A stretch of DNA of 64,000 nt from Acanthosoma haemorrhoidale. Lineage: Eukaryota > Arthropoda > Insecta > Hemiptera > Acanthosomatidae. Below the pieces are notes generated by a model. The model had not been told where the DNA came from and ran no database searches. It saw only the letters and a list, made by a program, of their open reading frames with translations. Shown here piece after piece: positions 35,034-45,769 of the stretch (position 1 is the first letter of the stretch; each line of letters opens with the position of its first letter). Position numbers and translations under genes: made by a program. The DNA lies in assembly GCA_930367205.1 (NCBI GenBank), contig OV884009.1, forward strand, positions 99,965,189 through 100,029,188, in the 5' to 3' direction.

Positions 35034-36701
35034 ATGCTTTGTCCTTCGGAACGTAGTGTTTTGGAAAGGGTCGTGAAGGAAGGTTTGGCTACCATTGAAA
35101 GTTCTCCAGGTTTAACAACCTGTATAAGTCATAAAATTGATGTAGAAGATGCCCAACCTATCAAGCAACGATCCTACCACTACTCACCTAAAGTACTTGA
35201 GGCAATGTACAGCGAATTAGACCGAATGTTGGGGGAGAACTTGGTAGAGCCCTGTCAATCTCCATGGTCTTCACCAGTGGTCATGGTACGAAAAGGATCA
35301 GACTACCGTTTTTGTATCGACTTTTGCAAAGTAAATCAAGTGACTTGTAAAGATTCGTATCCAATGCCCCACATGACATCTCTACTAGACGGACTTCGAC
35401 AAGCAAGATATCTATCAAAATTTGACCTCAAGCAAGCATTTTTCCAAGTGCCACTTGCAGACGAAAATAGTAAAGAGATCACTGCCTTTACAGTACCAGG
35501 TAGAGGTTTATTTCGATTTAAAGTAATGCCATTTGGGCTAACCAATTCTCCCGCAACATTTCAAAGATTAGCAGATTCAATATTTGGACCCGAGCTTTAC
35601 CCGTATGTGGTAGTGTTCCTGGATGATATCTTAGTATGTACTCCAACGTTGAAGTTACATCTGGATATGCTCAAAGAAGTGTTCCGAAGACTTCATGATT
35701 CAGGCTTGCGTGTCAACCCGGAGAAATGTGACTTTGGATGCACAGAAGTTAGATATTTGGGATATCTAATAAATAGGAATGGCATGAGTGTTGACCCTGA
35801 CAAGGTTAACGCTGTTACATCGATTCCACCTCCAGACAATGTAGCGCAGCTTAGACGGTTCCTTGGAATGGCTGGCTGGTACCGGCGATTCATAAAGGAT
35901 TTTTCCACAGTCGTATCCCCGCTTACATCATTGCTCAAACGGAAAACTAATTGGGTTTGGTCTGGAGAACAAGACAGATCTTTCAATACTCTGAAGACTG
36001 CTTTGACTGAAGCCCCAATACTAGCTAGACCTGATTTTGAGCAACCTTTTCAATTACAAACGGACGCCAGTGAAACAGGTCTTGGCGCTGTATTAACTCA
36101 AATACAAGATGACGAAGAAAGAGTAATCGCTTTTTGTTCTCGTACATTGAATGCCGCCGAAAGAAATTATTCCGTTGCCGAAAAGGAATGTCTTGCGGTA
36201 TTATTTGGGATAGAGAAGAATCGCCACTATTTGGAAGGATACCCATTTACTGTCATTACCGACCACGCTAGTCTCAAGTGGCTGTTGAATCTGAAAAACC
36301 CCTCAGGACGTTTGGCCAGATGGGCTCTTAGATTACAACCATACGAGCTTAAAATCGAATATCGCGAAGGGAAATTTAACACCGTAGCAGACGCGTTATC
36401 ACGCATAAATGCACTTTCCGTTTTATCAATCCCAGTTCCTATTACATCTATCGAAACGTCTTTCGGGGACATACCACCATCTGGTGATGCATGGTATGAT
36501 CAGAAACGCTATCGAGTCCACCAGAACCCAGAAAATCACCCTAAATGGAGTATAAAAGAGGGACAGTTATTATACCATCGGAAGAACCCATTAAAAGAAG
36601 ACCTGGAAGACCCCAGTGAAGAGTGGAAAGTTGTCGTACCGCAACCCTTTGGCAACAAATATTACATGATAATCATGATCATCCACAATCGGGACAATTA
36701 G
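35034..36701 (+). CDS. pol: pol reverse transcriptase and RNase H segment
   Basis: 555 codons with LVEPCQSPWSSPVVMVRK, SKFDLKQAFFQVPL, MPFGLTNSPATFQRL, and the catalytic VVFLDDILV block (about residue 200). FLGMAGWYRRFI follows, then RNase H: LQTDASETGLGAV, AEKECLAVLFG, VITDHASLKWL and VADALSR. The enzyme makes the cDNA and removes template RNA. All visible catalytic Asp residues are kept. The frame runs out at 36701 after a one-base loss near 36645, where the integrase frame takes over. It is the best-preserved part of this element. Confidence 0.93.
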   Translation: MLCPSERSVLERVVKEGLATIESSPGLTTCISHKIDVEDAQPIKQRSYHYSPKVLEAMYSELDRMLGENLVEPCQSPWSSPVVMVRKGSDYRFCIDFCKVNQVTCKDSYPMPHMTSLLDGLRQARYLSKFDLKQAFFQVPLADENSKEITAFTVPGRGLFRFKVMPFGLTNSPATFQRLADSIFGPELYPYVVVFLDDILVCTPTLKLHLDMLKEVFRRLHDSGLRVNPEKCDFGCTEVRYLGYLINRNGMSVDPDKVNAVTSIPPPDNVAQLRRFLGMAGWYRRFIKDFSTVVSPLTSLLKRKTNWVWSGEQDRSFNTLKTALTEAPILARPDFEQPFQLQTDASETGLGAVLTQIQDDEERVIAFCSRTLNAAERNYSVAEKECLAVLFGIEKNRHYLEGYPFTVITDHASLKWLLNLKNPSGRLARWALRLQPYELKIEYREGKFNTVADALSRINALSVLSIPVPITSIETSFGDIPPSGDAWYDQKRYRVHQNPENHPKWSIKEGQLLYHRKNPLKEDLEDPSEEWKVVVPQPFGNKYYMIIMIIHNRDN

Positions 36702-37741
36702 GAATAGAGAAAACGATGGCCAGGATTAACCGGCTGTATTATTGGCCAGGAATGTATAACGATATTAGCAAATATGTGACGCAATGTGAAACATGCCAAA
36801 AGGTAAAACCCAACAATGGACCACCTCGTAGATTGATGTACCCTCGTTACAACAAGCAACCATGGGAATTAGTATCGGTGGATATCATGGGTCCCTACCC
36901 ACGAAGCTCTAAAGGCAACGTATACCTACTTGTCTTCATGGATGTATTTAGCAGATGGGTGGAGTTATGCCCAATACGAAAAGCTACTTCCCAAAATATC
37001 GTCTCAAAACTGAAGTCACGTATACTAAATAGGTACGGAGCTCCGGCCAGATTACTTACAGACAATGCGAAGAATTTCGTGAGCCGGGTGGTTAGTGATC
37101 TTGCGGAGAAATATGGAATCAAGAGAGAAACTACCCCTCTTTATCACTCACAAGCAAACCCCACTGAACGAGCAACCAGGAACATCAAACAGTTAATAGT
37201 TACATACCTAGGTAAGAAACACCAACGCTGGGACGAGCAAATAGGAGAAATTCAATTTGCCCTTAATACATCTCTCCATAGTTCAACTAAGTTCAGCCCA
37301 GCGTTCTTGAATTTTGGAAGGGAGCTGAAGCCTCGGCATGATGTTCCCAAGATCGAGACATTGGAGGTACGGGAAGAGGAGCGCTCATCATGGGCCGAAA
37401 AGATGACACGACTACCGGAAATACACCATGTAGCCGAGGAAAACTCCCTAAAGGCGAGTATGGAGCAGACCCGTCGATACAACTTCAGACGCAGGAATGA
37501 ACGCTTCACTCCAGGAGACCTGGTTCTCAGGAAAGCGTTCCAGCTCTCTTCAGCAGTGAACAGGGTTGCAGCCAAACTGTACCCCAAGTATGAGGGTCCC
37601 TACACTGTCATATCTGTTACTCCCGGGGGCTCTTGCAAGCTGAAGAATCAGAATGGGCGTCTCGCAGGTTTGTGGCATCCTTCGAAGCTGAAATTGTTTC
37701 GTTCACCAAGACGGACTTACCCGCTGGAGGGGACTGTGTAA
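36623..37741 (+). CDS. pol: pol integrase segment with chromatin-tether-like C-terminus
   Basis: The frame contains the HHCC zinc region (HDHPQSGQLG, then CETCQKVKP), the core VSVDIMGPYPRSSKGN (first Asp), LLTDNAKNFVS (second Asp) and HSQANPTERATRN (Glu). The C-terminal GPY/F module is KYEGPYTVISVTPGG followed by WHPSKLKLF. Integrase joins cDNA to target DNA. The start given is upstream of the shared region; the true reading comes from the RT frame after a frameshift. The terminal GTG TAA lies on the first bases of the 3' LTR, so the pol stop codon overlaps the LTR. Confidence 0.92.
   Translation: MESCRTATLWQQILHDNHDHPQSGQLGIEKTMARINRLYYWPGMYNDISKYVTQCETCQKVKPNNGPPRRLMYPRYNKQPWELVSVDIMGPYPRSSKGNVYLLVFMDVFSRWVELCPIRKATSQNIVSKLKSRILNRYGAPARLLTDNAKNFVSRVVSDLAEKYGIKRETTPLYHSQANPTERATRNIKQLIVTYLGKKHQRWDEQIGEIQFALNTSLHSSTKFSPAFLNFGRELKPRHDVPKIETLEVREEERSSWAEKMTRLPEIHHVAEENSLKASMEQTRRYNFRRRNERFTPGDLVLRKAFQLSSAVNRVAAKLYPKYEGPYTVISVTPGGSCKLKNQNGRLAGLWHPSKLKLFRSPRRTYPLEGTV
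37727..37736 (+). promoter_or_regulatory. Polypurine tract
   Basis: GGAGGGGAC-type purine run immediately before the 3' LTR, the usual plus-strand primer. Confidence 0.75.
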
Positions 37742-38025
37742 CGGCCTTATTGATCGCTGAGGTTTTGTCCGTCCATGGCTGACGAATTAACTTAACCTAA
37801 ACGGGATGAAGGTATTAACTGATGCTTGTGTGTGAGATTGTGTTTGTTGTAGATAGTCAAGTGCCGAGTGTGGATATAGAAGGACTTGAGAAAAATCTCT
37901 CTCTCAGTTTTTATAGTGTTGTATTTTGTTTCTGTTAAAACTAAATAAAGAAGTGTTCCTTAGCAGTGGATGTCAATATAGTTAAATTTTATTACCCTGA
38001 ACCTAACCTAAAATACTACAGTACA
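37737..38025 (+). repeat. 3' LTR of nested gypsy element
   Basis: 289 bp, same length as the 5' LTR. The six differences all lie in the first 150 bases; the last half is identical. Confidence 0.95.
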
Positions 38026-38029
38026 ATAC

Positions 38030-38264
38030 CATATTTACAATTCATCATTCACTCACTCATTCATACAATATTTACAGACAGCCCAGTGACCTCCCAAATC
38101 CACATGCGAAGAGAAAGCGGAGTCTTGGGAAGTTCCCCCCGCTCTTCCGTCAGCCGCGTCACCGGATACTAGCCAGTGGAGGCTGACCAAGAGCGCGAGA
38201 GCCACAGACGCTCAGGACATGATTGGAGTAACTGGCGATTGCCAGGACCCCCGCTGTCACGCGT
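38030..38264 (-). other. Jockey 3'UTR, part distal to the gypsy insertion
   Basis: Reverse complement of the 3'UTR at 2598-2860, including the GCGTGACAGCGGGGGTCCTG word near 38225-38262. Confidence 0.9.
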
Positions 38265-39430
38265 TTATACCAGGTCACGAGGCCACTGCCGTTTCAGTCT
38301 CCGAGGAGGATTATATGGATGAGTGGCGCAGTGCAACGACTGTGCTACAGGATTAGGGTGGTTGGAAAGGCTACTGTAAAATTTCATAAACTTACAAGGG
38401 ATGAGTTTTAGAATGTAGGGTATATTAAGGTCGTTATGAAGGGTTTTGTTGCTGACATAATGAGGGGCATTTACTATTGTTCTCGGGACTTTTGATTGAA
38501 AGGATTGGATACGCTTGATGTTCGACTTTTTCGCTGTCCCCCATAGCTCTATTCCGTATGTCCAGATTGGTTTAAGTATAACTTTGTAGATTAGTAGTTT
38601 ATTTTCTATGGAGAGATGGGATGTCCTTTGAAGTAGTCTGTACAGTTGTCCAAAGCGCCTGTTTAGTTCTTGTCTTTTTAGTCTCGTATGTGGGTTCCAG
38701 GTCAGTCGTTTGTCGAGATGGAAGCCTAAGTATCGTACTGTCTCGAATAAAGGGAGAGGAATAGAATTAAAATAAACTAGTGGACAAGTCTTGCGACAAA
38801 GGGTGAAGGTAATGTAGGAACATTTTGCTTCATTAACTTTGATCCGCCATTGATTACACCAATACTCGATCACGTCAAGGTGTTTTTGAAGGTTATAGGA
38901 TGCTATGTCGGGGTCTGGGTGGGATGACAAGACTGCAGTGTCATCTGCAAATATGGCCAAGAAGGTATTGGGAGTAGAGGGGACATCAGTGGTGTATAGG
39001 ATATAGAGGATGGGGCCCTGTGGAACTCCTGCATTTATGGGATAGTAGTTAGAGTATTCTAAGCCACAGCGGACTTGGAAGAAGCGGTTTGAAAGGTAGG
39101 ACTGTAAGACTAGGAAAAGGGTCTGTGGTAAATATCTTTTGAGCTTGTAGAGCAAACCTGCGCTCCAAACCCTGTCAAAAGCTTGAGCTATGTCAAGAAA
39201 GGCAGCAGTGCAATACTGTTTGGTTTCAAGGGCTGAGGAGATGTGATCAACAACGCGAAGGCCTTGTTGAGCCGTGGAATGTCGTTGGCGGAAACCAAAC
39301 TGGTATGTGGGAAAAAGGTTTTTGGATTCAACAATGGGAAGTAGACGTTTTAGTAGGAGTTTCTCAAATATTTTTGAGAGGATAGGGAGTAGGCTAATTG
39401 GACGATAAGATGAGGCGTCATTGGGGGTGG
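38265..39430 (-). pseudogene. Jockey reverse transcriptase, mostly open
   Basis: Minus-strand frame of at least 296 codons carries AGVPQGPILYILYTTDVP, the catalytic FADDTAVLSSHPDPDIAS, then KRLTWNPHTRLKRQELNRRF and YGIELWGTAKKSNIKRIQ up to the normal C-terminus. The frame remains open upstream through AFDRVW to about 39300. The VLG of the VPQGSVLGP box of the first element is missing (small in-frame loss). A two-base insertion near 39425-39435 breaks the connection to the N-terminal RT part. This is the best-preserved RT of the family in the window, and it lacks the premature stops of the copy at 1-2928. Confidence 0.92.
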
Positions 39431-40011
39431 TTTACCGGGTTTGGCGTATAGGACAATAATGGAATGTTTCCAGAGGAGAGGAAAGTGCGTCGTTCGGATT
39501 ATGCAATTATATATGTAGGTGAGGAAGATTATGGCTTTAGGAGGAAGTTGTTTGAGAATTTGAGTAGTAAGGAGGTAAGTTTTTCAGAAGGTATTTAACC
39601 TCAGAGGGGTTAACGGCTTTTGGTGGAAAAGAGAGAGGAATAGGCGAAGTGAGGAAATCTTCCACAGTTGTGCTGTGAGTATGACTTTGATGAGAAAGGT
39701 GAGGTGTGAAAGTATGGGTAAGATGCAGAGCAAATTCCTCCGACCTATCCCCATCCGAAGCCACCCCAGGACCCATCATCACGACGGAGTGGGTGTGAAG
39801 CAGGTTGATACTTTAGGATTTTTTTGGTTACATTCCACAAGGAGTTATCCCTGGTGGACAGAGAGGAGAGGTAGGAATTGAAAGAATCGGAACGGAAGGA
39901 TGCCAATCGCCGCTTTACCAATCGGCAGTACTGATTGTACGTGCGGCGATCAACAGGATGCCGGGATCTTTGCCACACTGTTCTGGAGCGGCGGTTGGAT
40001 TGGATTAGATC
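39431..40011 (-). pseudogene. Jockey ORF2 linker, 5'-truncated
   Basis: Minus-strand frames read RSRHPVDRRTYNQYCRLVKR, SFRSDSFNSYLSSLSTRDNS and LWNVTKKILKYQPASHPL, and in another frame RLRMGIGRRNLL-like sequence. They match 830-1290 of the first element. The element ends at the truncation point beside the right target duplication. Confidence 0.88.
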
Positions 40012-40025
40012 TTATACAAAATACT
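40012..40025. repeat. 14-bp target-site duplication, right copy
   Basis: TTATACAAAATACT, identical to 32709-32722. Confidence 0.95.
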
Positions 40026-40055
40026 GTGTGAATTATTTATGTATTGGTAAAACTA

Positions 40056-41306
40056 AAGGGTGTCCCAAAATTAACGCAAGATTTGAATTTGCCGCCTTTT
40101 GTGCAGTAAACTGCTGGCAACCCTAAAAAAACAACGTGACTGCTGACAGTTTAGAGAAAAAATATAGCGTTACACGATAGAACAACGTGTCTTTATTGTT
40201 GAATATTATCTAAAAAATAATGAAAGTTTCGTAGCTGCAGTTCGAAAATTTCATACAAAATATGGTCGGAATAGTGTTTTGACTTCATTAACTGTGAAGA
40301 GATTAATTGAAAAATTTAGGGAGCCTGGATCAGTTGGAGACACTAAACACACTGGTCGTCCAAAAACAAGCCTTTCAAATGTCAATATCGAAGCTGTGCG
40401 GGAGAGTGTTGTTGAAAATCCAGGAACATCAATTCGGCGTCGTAGACAAGAATTGCTAATTTCAAGAAGCTCTCTACAGCGTATACTCACTAAAGATCTG
40501 GGTCTGTGTGCTTACAAAATTCAGTTAACACAACAATTGAAGCCTAATGGCCATACACAGCGAAGAGAGTTCGTTGAATGGATTATTAAACAACAACAAG
40601 TGGATGCTGATTTTTCGAGCAAAATTATCCTAAACGATGAAGCACATTTTCATCTTTATGGCTTTGTTAATCTACAAAGTTGTCGCATTTATGGTTCGGA
40701 GAACGCACATGTGATTTTCGAAAAACAAATGCATCCACAACGTGTCACTGTTTGGTGTGGATTTTGGGTTGGAGGCATCATTGGACCATACGTTTTTGAA
40801 AATGAGGCTGGTCAAGCAGTGACTGTTACTGTTGATATCGAGCACCAATATCGCGACATGATAACACAGTTCCTTGTTCCGAAATTGGATGATATTGATG
40901 TGGCCAATATGTGGTTTCAACAAGATGGTGGTCGTGTACTCTCTCGTTTCGTTGATCAGAATTGGTCCCCTAGATCTTGTGATTTAACACCTTTAGATAT
41001 CTTTTTATGGGGTTATTTGAAGTCTAAGGTGTATGTCAACAAGCCGACATTCACCCGTGCATTAAAAGAAGAATTCGACGCTGCATCAACGAAATTCAAC
41101 CACATTTATGCCAAATGGTCATGGAAAATTTCGACAAAAGAGTGCGTATGTGCCAGCAAAGTCGTGGAGGCCATTTTCCCGATGTGTTATTCCATAAATA
41201 ACCCTATCCTATTTACTTTATAATTCAATAGAAAAATAACAACAAAAATACTAAAAACTGTGTTTTCTAATTAAATCAAATCTTGCGTTAATTCTGGGAC
41301 ACCCTT
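40056..41306 (+). mobile_element. IS630-Tc1-mariner transposon (1251 bp)
   Basis: Terminal inverted repeats AAGGGTGTCCCAAAATTAAC and its near-perfect complement at the right end (one mismatch in the first about 30 bases) are flanked by TA at 40054-40055 and 41307-41308. The size and a single transposase frame are typical of the superfamily. The copy at 14810-15427 is a shorter relative. Confidence 0.95.
40165..41200 (+). pseudogene. Tc1/mariner-family transposase with a deletion in the catalytic core
   Basis: Coding signal starts near 40165 (YTIEQRVFIVEYYLKNNESF), before the first in-frame ATG-type start given by simple ORF calling (40279). An N-terminal HTH pair (NSVLTSLTVKRLIEKF, GRPKT) binds terminal repeats. 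Catalytic blocks are IILNDEAHFHLYG (first Asp), NMWFQQDGG (second) and CDLTPLDIFLWGYLKSKVY (third). Only 23 residues separate the second and third Asp against 34 or more in active relatives, so about 14 residues have been lost after QQDG. The other copy keeps that segment (QQDRATCHTAHETIQIL). The C-terminus is frame-shifted after KWSWKIS. Likely inactive. Confidence 0.9.
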
Positions 41307-41308
41307 TA

Positions 41309-44090
41309 TAAAATTAACATTACATATATGTTATTTTTATTTCATTATTGATATAAAAAAATTGTAATCGTTAGAAAAAGGCTCAACCAGCCTTGGATCT
41401 AATAATGGTAGCACATATAAGTTTTCTGTGATTAATTTTCCAAGAAAATTCTCAAAGGAATGCCTAGACCTCGCTTGCAAAGTTTATACCTCATATATGT
41501 CAAAGAATGGACCATTCGGTCTTCAGGAAATAGGATTGGAAAATTCAAGACCTAATTTTTGGCGAAGAGAAAGATTTTTTAGCAGCCTAATTTACATAAG
41601 GATGGAAATCGCTTGACAAATACATAAGGTAGTACCATGGCTGGAAATCAAAGTTATTCTCAAGACAAGCGTAAGAGTACCTCCACATGTGACTACAAAA
41701 TGTATTCGTTAGGTTTTTTTTTTTATTTTAGTGATAGGGCTATTAATAGGATTTATGTCCAGAGGTCCTTAAGGATCATAAGACTCGAAGAAAACTGAAA
41801 TCCCTATGATCCAAAGTTGAATAAGTATATTTTCTTCGTATCAGTGGATAGGAATATATTGATATATTGAATATAAACATATATTTTTGTTCACAGAGAC
41901 GTAATAGCTTAACGTCAACTTAACACCACCTGAAAATAATTATGAAATAATTGATCTTGGAAAATATAATATTCCACAATATTCACTAAGTAACTTAAGA
42001 TTTTTGAATCCGAAGGAAAATAACAGGTCACCGTATGCTACTTCCTTGGCAACGAAAAAATCCCATTAAAATCAAATGCAAAGGGACAGGTTTTTTTTTT
42101 TCTCAACCCCTATTTAGTATTATTTCTTTAAAATTATTATTATAACCAAAAATATAATCTTTTCAGTGGGTTGCTCCTTTTACTGCATATGCATGCTAAG
42201 GAGTGCATAACTAAAAACTAACATACTTTCTATAGTTAAAAAAATGATACAATGGAAAAGGGCTAGGTGATGGGGCTCACCTTGGGGTTAAGGAAAGGTA
42301 TTCATCATCCATTCGGTACGAGAGTGCTTGCGTGACTAATGCTTGCGAGAGTGTTGAAGGAAATGGTCCAAAATTTTCCTCCAAAACTTTCGGACGGAGG
42401 AGTTCAATAGCGAAAAAAAGGCATTACAGTTATACAATTTAAAATTTGGTAGTTACAATTGGGTCAGAAATACTGACGTCAATAAAACAGCAATTAATGC
42501 TAGAAAGAATGTAGGTATGCTGAATTCTTAGATATTATGGAGAGAGGTATGTAAACGAGAGGACGAAATTATTAATGCATTGGTTGGTTTGTGAACTAGG
42601 ATCTTAATAGATCACATTATAAAATGCTCCGTTGAGTGGAGGTGGATTCTTGAAGGATATTGGCCATGATACATGGAAAGTAATGGTTTGGAAGTGATCG
42701 AGGAAAGAAAATTAAGATGCAATATATAAAGAAACGGATATATACAAGAAAAATACGAAAATAAGTAATGTGAATGTGATGTTATCACAATGTTCGTTAC
42801 TAAAGTAAAGATTGACGTGAACCAGAAAAATTAAGTTTCACTTTCCGTACCCGCCTGTCAGGCGTTTATCCCAATCAGGTCCTACCGTACGCCTGTATTG
42901 GACGTCGTTCTGTCGTTTTGATAAGGTAATGTTTAATATTTGTCATTCTCGACCACCACAAAATGGAAGGCTGAAGGCAGAAGGAATAGAGGAATAAAGT
43001 AGTGATTCTTAAGTCCCGGTCAGTGGGTTGACAGGACAGGAGGCGATAGATAGGGTTGAATGGATACACGAATTAATAAACTTTAAATTTTTGCCTATGA
43101 AACCTTCACATGTAATAAACACCAATAATTTATCTCTTTAGAACGAATCGAAATGTCAACTTCCTCTTCTGGTTTAACTCTCTCTCACACACACAGGTAT
43201 ATCGGACAAAAGGTGACCATATTTGTTTAAAATAGATTCACATTGATAAGTGAAAACAAATTAATATCAGTGTAATATTACATAATGTTTATGTAGCCTA
43301 CAAGTCCGGAAACCAAATTGAGCTAATTGGCTAGCTTGTCTCTTTATTCCTTCTGTTACTTGCCATTACTACATACCCTCCATGATATCCAACCATTTCC
43401 GGCTAATACGGACATAATAATATTTGAGATAAAATTACTCCACTCTTGGACTTGCCTATAATCGTGGTCACACCAAAACTAATAAAACGTTATTGATATA
43501 AAATTAGTTATGTGACTATTTGTTTGTCTCAATTTTACATTACTGGTAATTGTTAAAAATGTTCTATTCGCGGCACTGCAGTATATTGAAAGGTATTGTT
43601 GTAAAATTAGATCTTAAATAAACATGAAAAAAAAAAAATATAGATATGTCGTAAGAACTGTTTCGATTTTGACAATTGAATACTAAAACTCACCAGTCAC
43701 ATCCTAATAGTAGAAACAGTGCTTTAATGTGAATAGTGTAATAAAAAGTTGTCTATGAAAGTGGAAGAAATAGTCTAGTTATAGGTGGAGAGTACAATTG
43801 AATACTTCAAGTTTAGAGATAGATGATATGTATATATGATATGATGTATATATGTATGCTGTTTTCGTTTGTGACTCATGAAGCATAAAGCATGACCAAA
43901 CCCCCCCCCCCAATATAATATATCCTATATTAATAACTATTTTATTAATGAAAATTAAATCATATTTATAATTTTTTAGCGTGATCTCCAACTTTCATCA
44001 TAATCATAACTGTATGACAAAAAATATTCTACTTATTAGTGGTAAACATGAGCATATTTATATATATATCTATATATATATTCCTTTATT
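41309..44090. other. AT-rich intergenic stretch, no gene seen
   Basis: Scattered open frames have no motif. Homopolymers (T run near 41715, C run near 43903) and TATATG-rich sequence near 43830-43860 are the only notable features. Confidence 0.45.
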
Positions 44091-44289
44091 GTGCTATAAT
44101 TACAATCTGCCTTATAAGGCAATAAGTAATTAAGATAAATGCTCTCATTCATACCATATTTACAGACAGCCTAGAGACCTCCCAAATCCACATGCGAAGA
44201 GAAAGCGGAGTCTTGGGCAGTCCCCCACGCTCCTCCGCCAGCCGCGTCACCGGATAATAGCCAGTGGAGGCTGACCAAGAGCGCGAGAT
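44091..44289 (-). mobile_element. Jockey 3'UTR-only copy
   Basis: Reverse complement of the terminal about 200 bp of the Jockey 3'UTR (CCTTTATTGTGCTATAATTA at the tail, GGCTGACCAAGAGCGCGAG at the truncation). It preserves the intact site, ..CATTCATACCATATTT.., into which the gypsy element inserted in the other copy. It lies beside a TATATA-rich flank. Confidence 0.9.
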
Positions 44290-44294
44290 ATACG

Positions 44295-45765
44295 GATATA
44301 GATACGGAGCATATTTAAAATTCAACTAAAATAAAAATTACTTCGCATTGTAAAAAAGGAAACAGTACATAATGTTGTTACTAGTGTTCATAATCTGTGG
44401 ATTGTTAAATAAATTTGAAATTCCCTTCATTGTGTGTGTGTGTTTTTTTGTTTTTTTCAGTAAAGACCGATATCAAGCGATTATTCAGGTGGAAGAAAAG
44501 CTTTTTGAAGTCAGATTTAATTGTTAATTGCTTGCGTGTAACTGGTATACACGGAAAACTCGTCCCTTTTTTTATCAACACTCCAATTATTTATGTTTCC
44601 TATAACAAATAGAAAACAGAAGTGATTTTTACAGCCATTTATGAATCTGTAAAATGTCTGTTTAGTATCATTACTAGGACTTCGTTGCTACAGCTGTTCT
44701 GTCCTTGAATATTTAATATATTAATGTAACTTGATAAAAATTAATGTCACGTTTTTAAAAATCGTCTAAGAGGGGGGGGGGAATATATAATTATTTATCA
44801 GTGAGTATTATATATTATAATAAGTAATATATAATATATAGTGGTAGAATGATGAATTTTCAAAATACATCTAAGTGAACTTAACGGTTTAAATATAATA
44901 AAATTAGGAGTGAACATTCTACGTTATCTTAATTGTTTATGAATAGGCAGTAAATAAGCATTGGAGTATGGAGTTGTAAAAAGCATAAGTGTATGCTTAC
45001 AGTTGACTTTTCTTTTCAGTTTAAGATAAAATGTAGACATCAATTCAAAAAATGAAACCAATTAAGCTAAGGTGTGAATATTGGAGCATATGCTTTAGAA
45101 ATAATCTATGAATACGTATATATATATAGACCAGCACACACAACATTAGTGAACTGTCTTATGAGTTATGTTAACCAAAAATTAGAGCATTAATACCAAT
45201 TAACTGATCAAATTTATTTTTAAAATTGATTTTATAAATATAGGATACATCTTTCGGTTGTATTTCTAGGTTAATGTGGGTTATATTAGTTAAAATACAA
45301 TACCTACAATGAGAAAATAAAGTAATCAACATAAAATAAGACTTATTTCACTACTTTTTATGACTTCCAGAAGTACCTTATAGTTTAGAACCTATTTTAG
45401 GTTTAAAGTTTTGATTTTCCACAATGGTTGGGCTAATTTGCCAGTGATATTAATGTTATAAAATCAATTTTGAGTCTACAAATCAAATTTGCGCGTTTAA
45501 TGTTGTTCCACCCAATCTCGATGATTGGTATTCATGCTATTTACGTTATTCCTTTCCCCCCCCCCCATGGTTAAAGACTTATTGAAGTGGTGGAAGTAAA
45601 GGAAAATAAATAAAGTTGTTCTTCCTGCTCGTCCGGACCAATTATAATAGCGTTTTTTTTTCAGATTTTAGCTTTATCAAATGATGATGTTTTCAAATTC
45701 GATTGTAACTCACTAATGACTTTCTGCTTTGAAAGGCGATTTTTTTGCTTTCGATATATATATAT
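44295..45765. other. AT-rich intergenic stretch, no gene seen
   Basis: Includes a TG run near 44432 followed by a polypyrimidine-CAG acceptor-like site and a (TA)n run at about 45757-45770. No exon is supported. Confidence 0.4.
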
Positions 45766-45769
45766 ATAT

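Larger units (their letters stand above)
32807..38025 (+). mobile_element. Ty3/gypsy LTR retrotransposon, nearly full length (5219 bp)
   Basis: Both 289-bp LTRs (TGTAACGGCC...TACAGTACA) are present and the insertion is flanked by the 4-bp duplication ATAC (32803-32806 and 38026-38029). A primer-binding site, gag, protease, RT, RNase H, integrase and polypurine tract follow in the Ty3/gypsy order. By eye the LTRs differ at six of 289 positions, about 2%, indicating a fairly recent but not current insertion. The coding part has two in-frame stops in gag and a frameshift between RNase H and integrase, so it is probably inactive. No env is present between pol and the 3' LTR. Confidence 0.96.
32723..40011 (-). 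mobile_element. 5'-truncated Jockey element, split by a nested gypsy element
   Basis: Minus-strand Jockey sequence runs from its tail at 32723 to a 5' truncation at 40011 inside the ORF2 linker. It is bracketed by a perfect 14-bp duplication. The 5.2-kb gypsy element at 32807-38025 interrupts its 3'UTR. Without it the Jockey copy would be about 2.07 kb. The tail is AATAAAGAGTATATAAAG-like rather than a long A run. Confidence 0.95.

Noticed and set aside
42875..43069. 64-residue minus-strand frame
   Set aside because: No motif; lies in unannotated AT-rich DNA and has no conserved context.
44415..44612. Possible exon after a polypyrimidine-CAG acceptor-like site
   Set aside because: No matching donor, no recognisable protein family and a simple TG/T run explains the acceptor-like look.
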